Positions 29,793 through 39,958 are shown, numbered from the stretch's first letter. The stretch: 64,000 nucleotides of DNA from Arenimonas fontis (GCF_008386465.1 NZ_VUOD01000003.1:186001-250000); one strand, 5' to 3'. Made by a program: numbers and translations. Notes: a model not told the origin generated them from the letters alone.

Positions 29793-29849
29793 GGCGGGGG
29801 GATGTCGGCGGCGTGAGCCGCGGCTGGAACCCGATCCTGACGCCGGCGA

Positions 29850-32735
29850 TCATTCCCCGAGCCGCGCGCGCTGGGCGGAGAGGGCGGTGTGCTGGGCGGT
29901 CCAGTCGGCCAGGCGCTGGCGTTCCTGTTCGACCACGGCGGCCGGTGCGTTGTTGACGAAGGTCTCATTGCCCAGCTTGGCCTCGCACTTGCCGATCTCG
30001 GCGGCGATGCGCCTGAGCTCCTTGTCCAGGCGCGCGCGCTCGGCGCCGAGGTCGATCAGGCCCTCGAGCGGGATCAGCAGCTTGAGCGCGCCGAGCACGG
30101 CCGCCGCCGCCACCGGCGCCTCGCCCTCGATCCACTCGATGCCGTCCAGGCGGGCCAGGAACTTCAGCGCCGGCGTGTGCCGGACGATGCGCTCGCGGTC
30201 GGCCGGCTCGCCGTCCTGCAGGCGCAGCGGCACCGCCTTCGAGGGCGCGATGCCCATCTGGCTGCGGATCGAGCGTATCTGGCTGACGGCCGACTTCAGC
30301 CATTCGATGTCGGCGGCCGCCTCGGCCTGGTCGAAAGCCGGCTGCGGCTCCGGCCAGGCCTGGGTGCTGATGCTGTCGCCGCCGCGGCCCAGCTTCGGCG
30401 CCACCGCCTGCCAGATCTCCTCGGTGACGAAGGGGATGATCGGGTGCAGGGCGCGCAGCAGCTGCTCGAGCACGTGCAGCAGGGTATGCCGGGTGCTGTC
30501 GGCGGCGGCCGCATCGCCGCCCTGCAGGGCCGGCTTGGCCAGCTCGACGAACCAGTCGCAGTACTCGTTCCAGGCGAACTCGTACAAGGCCTGGGCGGCC
30601 AGGTCGAAGCGGTAGTCGGCATAGGCCGCCTCCAGCTCGCGCAGCATTTGGTTGAAGCGGTGCAGGATCCAGCGCTCGGCATCGCTGCGCGGCTGCGGCA
30701 GGCCTTCCGCCTGGAAACCCTCGCAGTTCATCAGGGCGAAGCGGGCGGCGTTCCACAGCTTGTTGCAGAAGTTCTTGTAGCCCTCGCAGCGGGCCAGGTC
30801 GAACTTGATGTCGCGGCCATGGGTGGCCAGCGAGGCGAAGGTGAAACGCAGGGCGTCGGCGCCGAAGGCCGGGATGCCGTCCGGGAACTCCTTGCGGGTG
30901 GCCTTTTCGATCTTCTGCGCCATCTGCGGCTGCATCAGGCCGGCGGTGCGCTTGGCCACCAGCTCCTCGAGCGAGATGCCGTCTATCAGGTCGATCGGGT
31001 CCAGGATGTTGCCCTTGGACTTGGACATCTTCTGGCCATCCTTATCGCGCACCAGGCCGGTGATGTAGACGTCGCGGAAGGGCACCTTGCCGGTGAAGTG
31101 GTCGGTCATCATGATCATCCGGGCCACCCAGAAGAAGATGATGTCGAAGCCTGTCACCAGCACCGAGGTCGGCAAGCGTTGGTGGAAGCCCCGCATTTCC
31201 ATCGCTTCCGGGTCTGGCCAGCCGAGCGTGCTGTGCGACCAGAGCGCCGAGCTGAACCAGGTTTCGAGCACATCGCTGTCCTGCTGCAACCAGACGTCGT
31301 CGCCGAGGCCGTGTTCGGCCCGCACTTCCGCCTCGCTGCGGCCGACGTAGGCCTTGCCGGCGGCGTCGTACCAGGCCGGGATGCGGTGGCCCCACCAGAG
31401 CTGACGGCTGATGCACCAGTCCTGGATGTTCTGCATCCAGTGCCGGTAGGTGTTGATCCAGTTCGGCGGCACGAAGCGCACCTGGCCACTTTCGACCAGC
31501 TCCAGGCCGCGCCTGGCCAGCGCGTCCATCCTCACGAACCACTGGTCGGTCAGGTAGGGCTCGATCACCTGGCCGGTGCGGTCGCCGCGCGGCACCATCA
31601 GCCGGTGCCTTTTCTCCTCGAGCAGCAGGCCGGCGGCCTCGAGGTCGGCGACGATCGCCTTGCGGGCGGCGAAACGGTCCAGGCCACGGTACCGCTCCGG
31701 AATGCCTGGAATCACCGTATCGTCGGCAATGCCGGCCTCGAGCGCACTCATCGCGGAGGCCGCGACGCTGCCCGCCGTCACCGCGTCCGGGTCGGTGCCG
31801 CCGACGACACGGGCGTCCGGCGTGAAGATGTTGATGAGGCCACGATTGGGCAGCCCGTCGAACACGCCGGACTCGACGTGACGCTTCCAGACCGCGTAGT
31901 CGTTGAAATCGTGCGCCGGCGTCACCTTCACCACGCCGGTGCCGAATGCGCGGTCCACGTAGGCATCGGCGATGACCGGGATCTCGCGATTGCTCAGCGG
32001 CAGTTTCACCGTCTTGCCGACCAGGTGGGCGTAGCGCTCGTCCTCCGGGTGCACCATCACGGCGCTGTCGCCGAGCATGGTCTCGGGACGGGTGGTGGCC
32101 ACCACCAGTTCGCCGCTGCCGTCGGCCAGCGGGTAGCGGATGGACCACAGCCGACCCTCCTCCTCCTCGTTCACCACCTCCAGGTCGGAGATCGCCGTCT
32201 TCAGCACCGGGTCCCAGTTCACCAGACGCTGGCCGCGGTAGATCAGCCCCTCTTCGTACAGGCGCACGAAGGTTTCCGTCACCGCCCGGCTTGGGCCGGG
32301 ATCCATCGTGAACGTTTCACGGCTCCAGTCGGCGCTGGCGCCGAGGCGCCGCATCTGCCGGGTGATGGTGTCGCCGGACTGGCGCTTCCATTCCCAGACC
32401 TTGGCGACGAACCTGTCCCGACCCAGGGAGTCGCGGGTCTCGCCCTTGCCCTCGCGCTCGAGATTGCGGCTCACCACCATCTCGGTGGCGATGCCGGCGT
32501 GGTCGGTGCCCACCTGCCAGAGCGTGTCGTGGCCCTTCATGCGGTGATAGCGGATCAGCGCGTCCATCAACGTGTGCTGGAACGCATGCCCCATGTGCAG
32601 GGTGCCGGTGACGTTCGGCGGCGGCAGCATGATGGTGTAGGGCTTGCCCGCGCCCGAGGGCCGGAAGCAGCCGGCGGCCTCCCAGCGCTGATACCACTTG
32701 GTCTCGAAGGTGCCGGGTTCGAAGCTCTTGTCCAT
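29850..32735 (-). CDS. valS: Valyl-tRNA synthetase
   Basis: This enzyme charges tRNA-Val. The 961-aa protein has the class I HIGH-type motif HMGH at residues 47-50, the CP1 editing domain (about 190-400), the KMSKS motif as KMSKSKGN near residue 568, an anticodon-binding helical domain, and the C-terminal coiled coil characteristic of ValRS ([22 protein letters not shown]). The ATG at 32735 begins [19 protein letters not shown], as in other ValRS. It lies upstream of nothing obvious in operon and converges on pepQ. Confidence 0.97.
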   Translation of the reverse strand: MDKSFEPGTFETKWYQRWEAAGCFRPSGAGKPYTIMLPPPNVTGTLHMGHAFQHTLMDALIRYHRMKGHDTLWQVGTDHAGIATEMVVSRNLEREGKGETRDSLGRDRFVAKVWEWKRQSGDTITRQMRRLGASADWSRETFTMDPGPSRAVTETFVRLYEEGLIYRGQRLVNWDPVLKTAISDLEVVNEEEEGRLWSIRYPLADGSGELVVATTRPETMLGDSAVMVHPEDERYAHLVGKTVKLPLSNREIPVIADAYVDRAFGTGVVKVTPAHDFNDYAVWKRHVESGVFDGLPNRGLINIFTPDARVVGGTDPDAVTAGSVAASAMSALEAGIADDTVIPGIPERYRGLDRFAARKAIVADLEAAGLLLEEKRHRLMVPRGDRTGQVIEPYLTDQWFVRMDALARRGLELVESGQVRFVPPNWINTYRHWMQNIQDWCISRQLWWGHRIPAWYDAAGKAYVGRSEAEVRAEHGLGDDVWLQQDSDVLETWFSSALWSHSTLGWPDPEAMEMRGFHQRLPTSVLVTGFDIIFFWVARMIMMTDHFTGKVPFRDVYITGLVRDKDGQKMSKSKGNILDPIDLIDGISLEELVAKRTAGLMQPQMAQKIEKATRKEFPDGIPAFGADALRFTFASLATHGRDIKFDLARCEGYKNFCNKLWNAARFALMNCEGFQAEGLPQPRSDAERWILHRFNQMLRELEAAYADYRFDLAAQALYEFAWNEYCDWFVELAKPALQGGDAAAADSTRHTLLHVLEQLLRALHPIIPFVTEEIWQAVAPKLGRGGDSISTQAWPEPQPAFDQAEAAADIEWLKSAVSQIRSIRSQMGIAPSKAVPLRLQDGEPADRERIVRHTPALKFLARLDGIEWIEGEAPVAAAAVLGALKLLIPLEGLIDLGAERARLDKELRRIAAEIGKCEAKLGNETFVNNAPAAVVEQERQRLADWTAQHTALSAQRARLGE

Positions 32736-32868
32736 GGGCCGGAAACGATGCGGGCCCGGCGCGGGCCGGGCGGAAAAATGGGCGGAAACGGGGCGGGAAA
32801 GGCCGCAAATCCTACCAAATCCGCTCTCCCGCGCGGTCCGGCGCCACCTCGCCGGGGCTGAGCAGGGC

Positions 32869-33339
32869 TCAGCGCGGCAGCAGGGCCATGGCCATGACGA
32901 TGGCGTCCTCGCGCCCCTTCGCGGCCGGGTAGTAGTTCGGCCGGCGGCCGATCTCGTTGAAGCCTTCGCTGTGGTAGAGGGCGATCGCCCGCGGGTTGGA
33001 CGGCCGCACCTCCAGGAAGACCTGGTGGGCATGGTGCCAGCGCGCCAGGTCCACCAGCCGGCGCAGCAGGCGGCGGCCATGGCCCTGGCCCTGCAGCTCC
33101 GGCGCCACGCAGACGTTGAGGATGTGCGCCTCGCCGGCCGCCGCCGACAGCACGCCGTAGCCGATGATTCCCTGCGCCGATTCCAGCACCCAGCAGTGAT
33201 GCCCGGCACGCAGGCAGTCGCGGAAGATGCCGGCCGTCCAGGGAAACGGATAGGCGCGCGACTCGATCGCCATCACCGCCTCGATGTCGGCCTGGCGCAT
33301 CGGTCGCATCCGGGCGGCGTCGCTGGGCCGCGCGTTCAT
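32869..33339 (-). CDS. rimI: Ribosomal protein S18-alanine N-acetyltransferase
   Basis: RimI acetylates the N-terminal alanine of ribosomal protein S18. The 156-aa GNAT protein shows [18 protein letters not shown], the acetyl-CoA loop [17 protein letters not shown] near residue 75-91, and the C-terminal substrate segment [28 protein letters not shown], which is typical of RimI. It begins 6 bases after the stop of the HolD-like gene, the same neighbour pair as in E. coli (holD-rimI). Confidence 0.95.
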   Translation of the reverse strand: MNARPSDAARMRPMRQADIEAVMAIESRAYPFPWTAGIFRDCLRAGHHCWVLESAQGIIGYGVLSAAAGEAHILNVCVAPELQGQGHGRRLLRRLVDLARWHHAHQVFLEVRPSNPRAIALYHSEGFNEIGRRPNYYPAAKGREDAIVMAMALLPR

Positions 33340-33345
33340 GCCGGC

Positions 33346-33696
33346 TCAGTGCAAACGACGCAAGGCGCGCAGGACCGGCCAGAAGGCGCGCTTGGCGGCC
33401 GGACTGGCGCGCAGCTCGGCCAGGGGCGGCAGCACGTGGGCCAGCTCGCGGCCGCGGGCGGCGCGGCGCAGGGCCGCCTCCAGCCGCTCGAACCCTCCCG
33501 GCCGGGACGGCCCAGTCGCCGGCCGCAGACCCGCCGGCGGCGCGGCGGTCGCCGGCGAATGCGCGCGGGACGCCGGCGTATCGCCGAGCTGCACGCCGCC
33601 TGCCGGCGCGGCTTCGGCCAACCCGTCGCCCGGCCGGACATACAGGGTGTAGCCCATGGCCTCCAGGATCGCCCGCTGGGATTGGCTCCAGCTCAT
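33346..33696 (-). CDS. holD: DNA polymerase III psi subunit HolD-like protein
   Basis: Psi connects the clamp loader to chi and single-strand binding protein. This 116-aa protein has low complexity in the middle (Pro/Ala/Gly), but both ends recall E. coli HolD as I remember it: QRAILEAMGYTLYVRPG resembles the N-terminal chi-binding segment, and PLAELRASPAAKRAFWPVL matches the C-terminal LTDLRANPTARAALWQQI pattern. The gene overlaps pssA as ATGA and is followed directly by rimI, as in E. coli. The function is inferred from these partial similarities and gene order. An automatic pipeline would probably leave it hypothetical. Confidence 0.72.
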   Translation of the reverse strand: MSWSQSQRAILEAMGYTLYVRPGDGLAEAAPAGGVQLGDTPASRAHSPATAAPPAGLRPATGPSRPGGFERLEAALRRAARGRELAHVLPPLAELRASPAAKRAFWPVLRALRRLH

Positions 33697-34454
33697 GTCG
33701 CGGGTCTGCGCCGGATCCGCGTCCAGGCCCACCAGGCCGGCCCGGACAGGGCGTAAAGCAAAGCAATGGCGAACAGGCCCTTGGCCTGGGCGATGAACAG
33801 CACCGCGATCACCAGCACCACCAGCGCCATCACGTAGAAGGGTACCCGGTCGCCCCTGGGAAAACCCTTGAAACTGAAATAGCGGATCCGGCTGACCATC
33901 AGCAGGCCGGCTGTCACGGTCACCAGCAGGGCCGACCAGCGCAGGGCCTGGCCGGCATAGCCGAAGCTGGTCATGGCCCAGACGAAGGACACCACCAGGG
34001 CCGCCGCCGCCGGGCTGGCCAGGCCGATGAACCAGCGCTTGTCCACCGCCGCCACCTGGGTGTTGAACCGGGCCAGGCGCAGGGCCGCGCAGGCCGCGTA
34101 CAGGAAGGCCGCTGCCCAGCCCACCTTGGCCAGCACCGGCCCGTCGGCCCGGAAGCCGACCAGGGCCCAGTGGTACATCACCAGCGAAGGCGCCATGCCG
34201 AAGCTGACCAGGTCGGCCAGGGAGTCGTACTGCACGCCGAACTCGCTGGTCGTGCCGGTCAGGCGGGCCACCCGGCCGTCCACGCCGTCGAACAGCGCCG
34301 CCACGAACACCGCGATGCAAGCGTTCTCGAAATGGCCGCTGGCCGCCGCCAGGATGGCGTAGAAACCCGCGAACAGGCCACCCGTGGTGAGCAGGTTCGG
34401 CAACAGGTAGATGCCGCGGCCGCGGGCGGCGTTGTGGTCGTCGGTGGGCTGCAT
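33693..34454 (-). CDS. pssA: CDP-diacylglycerol-serine O-phosphatidyltransferase
   Basis: This enzyme makes phosphatidylserine, precursor of phosphatidylethanolamine. The 253-aa integral membrane protein contains the complete CDP-alcohol phosphotransferase signature, DGRVAR followed eight residues later by GVQYDSLAD, giving all conserved Asp and Gly positions. About six to eight hydrophobic helices follow. It belongs to the membrane (type II, Bacillus-like) class rather than the E. coli PssA phospholipase-D type. It overlaps the HolD-like gene. Confidence 0.95.
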   Translation of the reverse strand: MQPTDDHNAARGRGIYLLPNLLTTGGLFAGFYAILAAASGHFENACIAVFVAALFDGVDGRVARLTGTTSEFGVQYDSLADLVSFGMAPSLVMYHWALVGFRADGPVLAKVGWAAAFLYAACAALRLARFNTQVAAVDKRWFIGLASPAAAALVVSFVWAMTSFGYAGQALRWSALLVTVTAGLLMVSRIRYFSFKGFPRGDRVPFYVMALVVLVIAVLFIAQAKGLFAIALLYALSGPAWWAWTRIRRRPAT

Positions 34455-34554
34455 GGCGGAAGTGTAGCGGCTCCCGGGCCGGGCCAGCAGCCTCCGCCTT
34501 GCGGGGCTTTGGCCCTGGTGGTATCACGGGGCTCCCGCCGTCCGGAGCACTGCC

Positions 34555-34950
34555 ATGAACCGCATCGTCCTGATCGCCACCCTGGCCCTGGCCCCGGCAT
34601 CCGCGCTGCTGGCGGCCGAGGACAAGGTCACCGTGTACAAGACCACCACCGAAGACGGGGTGAACGTCTACTCGCAAACCGAACTGGAAGGTTCGCAGGC
34701 GCGCCAGGTGAGCGGCGACACCGGCGAAGCGCCGCCGGCCGGCGAGCAGGCCCCGGCCAAGTCGCCGGTCGAGCAGGCCTGCGAAAAGGCCCGGGCCAAC
34801 TACGAGCTGCTCAGCTCGGACAAGCGCCTGCAACGCGACAAGGACGGCGACGGCGTGATGGAGGAATACACGGCCGAGGAGCGCGCCGCGGAGACCGACA
34901 TCGCCCGCCGGCAGATGCAGGCCTACTGCGCGCAGGAACCCGAATCCTGA
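34555..34950 (+). CDS. Small exported protein of unknown function
   Basis: The 131-aa protein has a clear signal peptide (residues 1-20, ending LLAAE). The mature part begins with DKVTVYKTTTEDGVNVYSQTE, which resembles the beta hairpin of DUF4124-type exported proteins, then a Pro/Ala linker. The C-terminal half is helical with paired cysteines (QACEKA and AYCAQ) and an acidic RDKDGDGVMEEY loop resembling the start of an EF hand, though the final Glu ligand is misplaced. It stands alone, divergent from pssA. Periplasmic location is inferred. I cannot name a function. Confidence 0.8.
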   Translation: MNRIVLIATLALAPASALLAAEDKVTVYKTTTEDGVNVYSQTELEGSQARQVSGDTGEAPPAGEQAPAKSPVEQACEKARANYELLSSDKRLQRDKDGDGVMEEYTAEERAAETDIARRQMQAYCAQEPES

Positions 34951-35077
34951 GCCGCTGGCCCCGGCCCTGGCCGGGGTCCGGCCCGCCTGCGCCAGCCGGA
35001 ACCGGCGCCGCAGGCGCCCGGGTGTCGTCCGGGCCCGCCGGCGGCGAAGGCCCGCCCGCCCTGCGTGCCGCCCGGGC

Positions 35078-35105
35078 ATGACGGCCGGGCCGGCGCCGGT
35101 ACAAT
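35078..35105 (+). promoter_or_regulatory. Candidate sigma-70 promoter of proS
   Basis: ATGACG, a 16-base spacer and TACAAT lie about 32 bases before the proS ATG at 35137. The -10 matches consensus at five positions. Confidence 0.5.
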
Positions 35106-35136
35106 GGCCGGCCCTGTCCCCGTGCCTGGCCTGCCG

Positions 35137-36837
35137 ATGCGCCTTTCCCGCTTCCACCTGCACACCAGCAAGGAAACCCCCGCCGACGCCGAGATCGTCA
35201 GTCACCAGCTGATGCTCCGCGCCGGCATGATCCGCAAGCTCGCCGCCGGTCTCTACACCTGGACGCCGCTGGGCCTGCGGGTATTGCGCAAGGTCGAGGC
35301 GATAGTGCGCGAGGAGATGGACCGGGCCGGCGCCATCGAGATGCTGATGCCCTCGATCCAGCCGCGCGAGCTCTGGGAGGAAACCGGCCGCTGGCAAAAG
35401 TTCGGCGGCCAGTTGCTCAAGATCAGGGACCGCAAGGACGGCGAGTTCTGCTACGGCCCGACCCACGAGGAAGTGATCACCGACTTCGCCCGCAACGAGC
35501 TGCGCTCCTACAAGCAGCTGCCGGTCAACTTCTACCAGATCCAGACCAAGTTCCGCGACGAGATCCGGCCGCGCTTCGGCGTGATGCGCGCGCGCGAGTT
35601 CCTGATGAAGGACGCCTATTCCTTCCACCTGGACGCCGACAGCCTGGCCGAGACCTACCGGGTCATGTATGAGGCCTACGCGCGCATCTTCAGCCGCCTG
35701 GGCCTGCGCTTCCGCGCCGTGGCCGCCGACACCGGCGCCATCGGCGGCAGCGCCTCGCACGAGTTCCACGTGTTGGCCGATTCCGGAGAAGACGCCATCG
35801 CCTTCTCCGACGGCAGCGACTACGCCGCCAACGTCGAGATGGCCGAGGCCCTGGCGCCGGGCCCGCGCCCCGCCGCCACCGAGACCCTGCGCGAAGTGGA
35901 AACGCCAGCCCAAAAGACCTGCGAAGAGGTGGCGGCCCTGCTGGGCATTCCGCTTTCGCGCACGGTGAAATCGGTGGCGCTGGTGGGTGAACAGGGTTTC
36001 GTGCTGGCCCTGGTGCGCGGCGACCATGCGCTCAACGAGATCAAGCTGGCCAAGCTGCCCGGCCTGGGCGAATACCGCCTGGCCACCGAGGCCGAGATCG
36101 CCGAACACCTGGGCAGCGAGCCCGGCTTCCTGGGCCCGGTGAAACCCGCCAGGCCCGTCACCGTGATCGCCGACCGCAGCGTCGCCGCCATGGCCGACTT
36201 CGTGGTGGGAGCCAACCGCAGGGGCTGGCACCTGGCCGGCGTGAACTGGGGCCGCGACCTGACCGAGCCCGACCTGGTGGCCGACATCCGCAACGTGGTG
36301 GAAGGCGACCCCTCGCCGGATGGCCGGGGGACGCTGCGGCTAGCCCGCGGCATCGAGGTCGGCCACGTGTTCCAGCTCGGCCGGAAGTATGCCGAGGCCA
36401 TGGGCGCCACCGTGCTGGACGCCGAAGGCAAGGCGCAGGTGATGCACATGGGCTGCTACGGCATCGGCGTCTCGCGCATCGTCGCCGCGGCCATCGAGCA
36501 GAACTTCGACGGCAACGGCATCTGCTGGCCGGAGCCGATGGCACCCTGGTCGGTGGCGGTGTGCGTGATCAACCCCAAGGGCGACGCTGCGGTGACCGAG
36601 GCCGCCGAGGCGCTGTACCGGGACCTGCGCGACCGCGGAGTGGACGCGGTGCTGGACGACCGCGGCCTGCGCCCCGGCCAGATGTTCGCCGACGTCGAGC
36701 TGATCGGCATTCCGCACCGGGTGGTGGTTTCCGGCCGCGGACTGGACGCGGGCACCTTCGAGTACCGCGCCCGCCGCGCCGCCGACAGCGAAAACCTCGA
36801 CCGCGCCGCCCTGATGGCCCGCCTCGGCCTGGCCTGA
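35137..36837 (+). CDS. proS: Prolyl-tRNA synthetase (bacterial type with editing domain)
   Basis: This enzyme charges tRNA-Pro and edits mischarged Ala. The 566-aa protein has class II motif 1 ([21 protein letters not shown]), motif 2 ([26 protein letters not shown]), the INS editing domain between motifs 2 and 3 (about residues 225-385, with [16 protein letters not shown]), motif 3 ([15 protein letters not shown]) and the C-terminal anticodon-binding domain. I chose the ATG at 35137 since [15 protein letters not shown] is the family start. The ATG at 35104 would add unlike residues and overlaps the promoter candidate. Confidence 0.97.
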   Translation: MRLSRFHLHTSKETPADAEIVSHQLMLRAGMIRKLAAGLYTWTPLGLRVLRKVEAIVREEMDRAGAIEMLMPSIQPRELWEETGRWQKFGGQLLKIRDRKDGEFCYGPTHEEVITDFARNELRSYKQLPVNFYQIQTKFRDEIRPRFGVMRAREFLMKDAYSFHLDADSLAETYRVMYEAYARIFSRLGLRFRAVAADTGAIGGSASHEFHVLADSGEDAIAFSDGSDYAANVEMAEALAPGPRPAATETLREVETPAQKTCEEVAALLGIPLSRTVKSVALVGEQGFVLALVRGDHALNEIKLAKLPGLGEYRLATEAEIAEHLGSEPGFLGPVKPARPVTVIADRSVAAMADFVVGANRRGWHLAGVNWGRDLTEPDLVADIRNVVEGDPSPDGRGTLRLARGIEVGHVFQLGRKYAEAMGATVLDAEGKAQVMHMGCYGIGVSRIVAAAIEQNFDGNGICWPEPMAPWSVAVCVINPKGDAAVTEAAEALYRDLRDRGVDAVLDDRGLRPGQMFADVELIGIPHRVVVSGRGLDAGTFEYRARRAADSENLDRAALMARLGLA

Positions 36838-36841
36838 GAAA

Positions 36842-36902
36842 ACGCCGCCGATACCCGTGCGCGAAACCGGATGCGCCGCCCGCGGGGTTTCGCCGGCGGC
36901 GT
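36842..36902 (+). terminator. Candidate terminator after proS
   Basis: ACGCCGCCG at 36842-36850 can pair with CGGCGGCGT at 36894-36902, and inside it GCGAAACC pairs with GGTTTCGC. The structure begins 4 bases after the proS stop. There is no U-run. Confidence 0.4.
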
Positions 36903-36980
36903 CATGCTGGTTACCATCGGCGTTTCCCGGGCTGTTGTCCCGGACAACCGCTCCAATCGCAGCAGAACACCGAGGAAAGC

Positions 36981-37367
36981 ATGGGCATCAATCTCGAAGG
37001 CCTTTCGGCCAAGGAACTCCAGGCCCTGATCGCCGAAGCCGACAAACGCCGGAAGGCGCTGGCCAAACGCAAGCCGGCGGCCACCGTGCGCAAGAAGATC
37101 GTTTCCCTGGCCAGGGCCGAGGGTTATACCGTCGAGGAACTGTTCGGCACCGCCCGCCTGGTCCGGGCCAAGGCGGGAGTGAAGGCGGCCGGCAAGCCGG
37201 CGCGCAAGTCGGCACGCAAGTCGGCGCAGAAGGGCCGCAAGGTTCCGCCCAAGTACCGTCACCCCGGCGACGCCAGCAAGACCTGGGCCGGTCGCGGCAT
37301 GCCGCCCAGGTGGCTGTCGGCCGAACTGGCCAAGGGCAAGAAGCTGGAAGACTTCCTGATCAAATGA
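36981..37367 (+). CDS. H-NS family nucleoid-associated regulator
   Basis: H-NS proteins bind and silence AT-rich, often foreign DNA. The 128-aa protein has a short N-terminal oligomerisation helix (LSAKELQALIAEADKRRKAL), a basic Lys/Ala linker (about residues 65-95), and a C-terminal DNA-binding domain with PKYRHPGDASKTWAGRG followed by MPPRWL, the pattern of the XrvA/BpH3-like H-NS branch. The ATG has GAGGAAAG just upstream. It is monocistronic. It could silence the lower-GC segments in this window, which is inference. Confidence 0.93.
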   Translation: MGINLEGLSAKELQALIAEADKRRKALAKRKPAATVRKKIVSLARAEGYTVEELFGTARLVRAKAGVKAAGKPARKSARKSAQKGRKVPPKYRHPGDASKTWAGRGMPPRWLSAELAKGKKLEDFLIK

Positions 37368-37440
37368 GCCGGACCGCCGCGACACGGCGGTACATGCTTG
37401 GAGGGACCTGAGCCCAAGGGCTTCAGGCCGGGCCCGGCAT

Positions 37441-37468
37441 GGGGTCTGACCGCAAGCGGCCAGACCCC
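37441..37468. repeat. Palindromic hairpin between convergent genes
   Basis: GGGGTCTG and CAGACCCC form an 8-bp stem, extended by CCG/CGG across a mismatch. Two further small hairpins lie at 37374-37390 (CCGCCG/CGGCGG) and near 37408-37428 (CCTGAGCCC-type arms). Together they occupy the gap between the H-NS and ThrE genes and may act as a bidirectional terminator or be a dispersed palindromic repeat. Confidence 0.5.
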
Positions 37469-37526
37469 GGATCCCGGCGACATGGCACCAGCCCGGCGGA
37501 CCAGACCCGGGCTTTCGCCGGCGCTC

Positions 37527-38786
37527 TCACAGGTTCCGCCTGGACGGCACCAGGAGATTGCCGAACAACAGGCCCGCGACCAGGGCCACCAGCGCCGTGA
37601 CCAGGGCAAAAGCGGTATCCAGGCCCAGGAACACGTCCCGCTCCATCACGAAATTCAGGCTGCGGAAACCCACGCTGCCGGGCACCAGCAGGATGATGCC
37701 CGGCACCCGGATCAGCGCTCCGGGCCGGTTGCGCCAGCGCCCGTAAGCGTTGCTGACCGCGGCGATGCCGATGCCGGCGAAAAAGGCGCCACCGGCGAAG
37801 TTCTCCGAGGCCAGCCCCAGCCACTCGCCGCCGATGCGGGTCAGGGCGTAGCCCAGCAGCACCGACGCCATCACCAGCGGATAGTCACGCAGGCCGGCCC
37901 GGAACAGCACCGCGAAGGCGAAGGCCGCCAGTGCCAGCGCGCCCAGCTCCAGCGGCAGGGACGGGAACACCGCCGGTGCCTCCTGCAGCGGCCAGCCCAG
38001 CAGCCTGACCAGCTGCGTCGCCGCCACCGTGCCGAAGGTGAGATTGAGCAGGCTCATCATCGCGCCGGCGAAGCGGGCCGTACCGGCCACCAGCTGCTGC
38101 GCCGCCAGTTCGCTGACGGCGTTGGTCAGCATCAGGCCGGGCATCAGCACGATCAGCGAGGCGATCACCACCGTCTTGTAGGCGATGGGCGCGACGAAGC
38201 TGGCCACCGCCGCCACCAGCAAGGTGGCCACCGCCGCCGCCAGCGCTTCCAGACCCTCGCTCAGGCGCGGGCGATTCTCCGCCGCAACCGCCAGGCTGCC
38301 GGTGACCAGGCCGGTGGCGGCCGCCGTGATCGCGCCGGCCACCCCTGCCCCCAGCAACACCGCCACCGCGCCGGCCGACAGGCCGAAGCTGACCGCGGTG
38401 AGGGTCCGGGCCCGGCGCGTGCGCGGCCGGTCCAGGGCCCGCAATGCCGCCATGCCGTCGGCCGGGGCCAGCCGGCCGGCCAGGACGTCCTCGGCCACGG
38501 CATCGGTGGCCGCCAGCCGGCTCAGGTCCTGTTCGCCCGGCGGCAAGCGCAGCACCCGGGTAATGCCGTTGTCGGCCCCGCGCACCGGGTCGGCGAAGCT
38601 CAGGATGATGCCGGTAGGGTTGGCCCAGATTTCGCAGTCTATGCCCAGCCGTGCCGCCACGCCCTCCACCGCCGCCTCCAGGCGCTGCGCGGTGGTGCCG
38701 TAGGCGTGCAGGCGCGAGGCCAGTTCGGCCAGGAAGCCGGTGCGGGCCTCGAAACTCGCCCGGGAGTGGCTGGCGGCGTCGTCCAT
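37527..38786 (-). CDS. Threonine/serine exporter family protein (ThrE type)
   Basis: ThrE-type proteins export threonine and serine. In E. coli the same fold is split into YjjP and YjjB. This 419-aa protein is the fused form: a cytoplasmic N-terminal domain (about residues 1-125) with RLHAYGTTAQRLEAAV, then about ten hydrophobic helices. The first half includes VLMPGLMLTNAVSELAAQ and the second IILLVPGSVGFRSLNFVM, both typical of the family. The ATG at 38786 is used; one six codons earlier is possible. It is divergent from the mla operon by about 60 bases. Transported substrate is inferred from the family. Confidence 0.88.
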   Translation of the reverse strand: MDDAASHSRASFEARTGFLAELASRLHAYGTTAQRLEAAVEGVAARLGIDCEIWANPTGIILSFADPVRGADNGITRVLRLPPGEQDLSRLAATDAVAEDVLAGRLAPADGMAALRALDRPRTRRARTLTAVSFGLSAGAVAVLLGAGVAGAITAAATGLVTGSLAVAAENRPRLSEGLEALAAAVATLLVAAVASFVAPIAYKTVVIASLIVLMPGLMLTNAVSELAAQQLVAGTARFAGAMMSLLNLTFGTVAATQLVRLLGWPLQEAPAVFPSLPLELGALALAAFAFAVLFRAGLRDYPLVMASVLLGYALTRIGGEWLGLASENFAGGAFFAGIGIAAVSNAYGRWRNRPGALIRVPGIILLVPGSVGFRSLNFVMERDVFLGLDTAFALVTALVALVAGLLFGNLLVPSRRNL

Positions 38787-38848
38787 GGCGGGCAAGCATG
38801 GCACGAAAACCGGCTATCCTGAGCCCCGGCCTAGCATCCGCGGAAGCG

Positions 38849-39958
38849 ATGAGCCAGACGCCCAGCATCGAACCCAGCGAAAGCCACCCGGGCATCCTGC
38901 GCGCGCGGGGCGAGTGGACCCTGGCGCATGCCGCCGAGATGCTGGCACTGGTGGAATCGGCGCCGCGGCGTGCCCAGGACATCGATGGTCGCGACATCAC
39001 CCGGCTGGATTCCGCCGGCGCCATGATGCTGTCGCGCTACGCGGTGAAAGCCGGGCTGGGCCTGTCCACGGTCGAAGTCCGGCCCGAGTTCCAGGCCCTG
39101 ACCGCCGCCGTGCGCGACCTCTGCGAGGCGCCGCCGCGGCGCCGGCGCAAGGATTACGGCGTGCGCGAGATGCTGGCACGCATGGGCCATGCCGTGGACG
39201 ACGTCACCCGCGAGGTGCTGGCCCTGGTCGGCTTTCTCGGCCTGAGCCTGAAAACCGGCCTGGGCGTGCTGCTGCGCCCGGCCCGCTTCCGCCTGACCCC
39301 GACCGTGCACCACATGGAGCAGGTCGGCCTGGACGCGGTGCCGCTGGTGCTGCTGCTGAGCTTCATGGTCGGCGCGGTGATCGCGTTCCTGGGCGCCAGC
39401 GTGTTGCGCGACTTCGGCGCCGAGATCTTCGTGGTCGAACTGGTCGGCATCGCCTTCCTGCGCGAGTTCGCCGTGCTGCTGACCGCCATCCTGCTGGCCG
39501 GCCGCACCGCCAGCGCCTTCACCGCCCAGATCGGCGCCATGCAGAGCGGCGAGGAGATAGACGCCATCCGCACCCTCGGCCTGGATCCGGTCGAACTACT
39601 GGTGCTGCCGCGCCTGTTCGCCCTGCTGGTGATGCTACCGCTGCTGACCTTCCTGGCGATGATCGCCGGCATCGCAGGCGGCATGGCGGTGAGCGTGGCC
39701 AGCCTGGGCTTCACACCGGAGATGTTCCTGACCCGGCTGCATGAAACCATCGAGATCCGGCATTTCTGGGTCGGCCTGTCCAAGGCGCCGATCTTTGCCA
39801 TGGTGATCGCCCTGATCGGCTGCCTGGAAGGCTTCCAGGTACAGGGCACGGCCCAGTCGGTGGGCGAGCGCACCACCTCCAGCGTCGTGCAGACCATCTC
39901 GCTGGTGATCCTGATCGACGCCTTCGCCGCCATGTTCTTCATGGAGATGGACTGGTGA
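38849..39958 (+). CDS. mlaE: STAS-MlaE fusion: ABC transporter permease for phospholipid transport
   Basis: MlaE is the permease of the Mla system that moves phospholipids between inner and outer membranes. The 369-aa protein joins an N-terminal STAS domain (about residues 10-100, with RGEWTLAHAAEMLAL and DITRLDSAGAMMLSRY), the role played by separate MlaB in E. coli, to a complete MlaE domain (about 110-369) with HHMEQVGLDAVPLVLLLSFM, LLTAILLAGRTASAF and EIDAIRTLGLDPVELLVLPR. The downstream ATPase start overlaps its stop (GTGA). Confidence 0.94.
   Translation: MSQTPSIEPSESHPGILRARGEWTLAHAAEMLALVESAPRRAQDIDGRDITRLDSAGAMMLSRYAVKAGLGLSTVEVRPEFQALTAAVRDLCEAPPRRRRKDYGVREMLARMGHAVDDVTREVLALVGFLGLSLKTGLGVLLRPARFRLTPTVHHMEQVGLDAVPLVLLLSFMVGAVIAFLGASVLRDFGAEIFVVELVGIAFLREFAVLLTAILLAGRTASAFTAQIGAMQSGEEIDAIRTLGLDPVELLVLPRLFALLVMLPLLTFLAMIAGIAGGMAVSVASLGFTPEMFLTRLHETIEIRHFWVGLSKAPIFAMVIALIGCLEGFQVQGTAQSVGERTTSSVVQTISLVILIDAFAAMFFMEMDW

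Noticed and set aside
29889-32861. Long plus-strand open frame (990 codons)
   Set aside because: Antisense shadow of valS. High third-position GC keeps the opposite frame open.
33346-36231. Minus-strand open frame of 961 codons
   Set aside because: Only its last 116 codons are real (the HolD-like gene). The rest is antisense to proS or out of frame with pssA.
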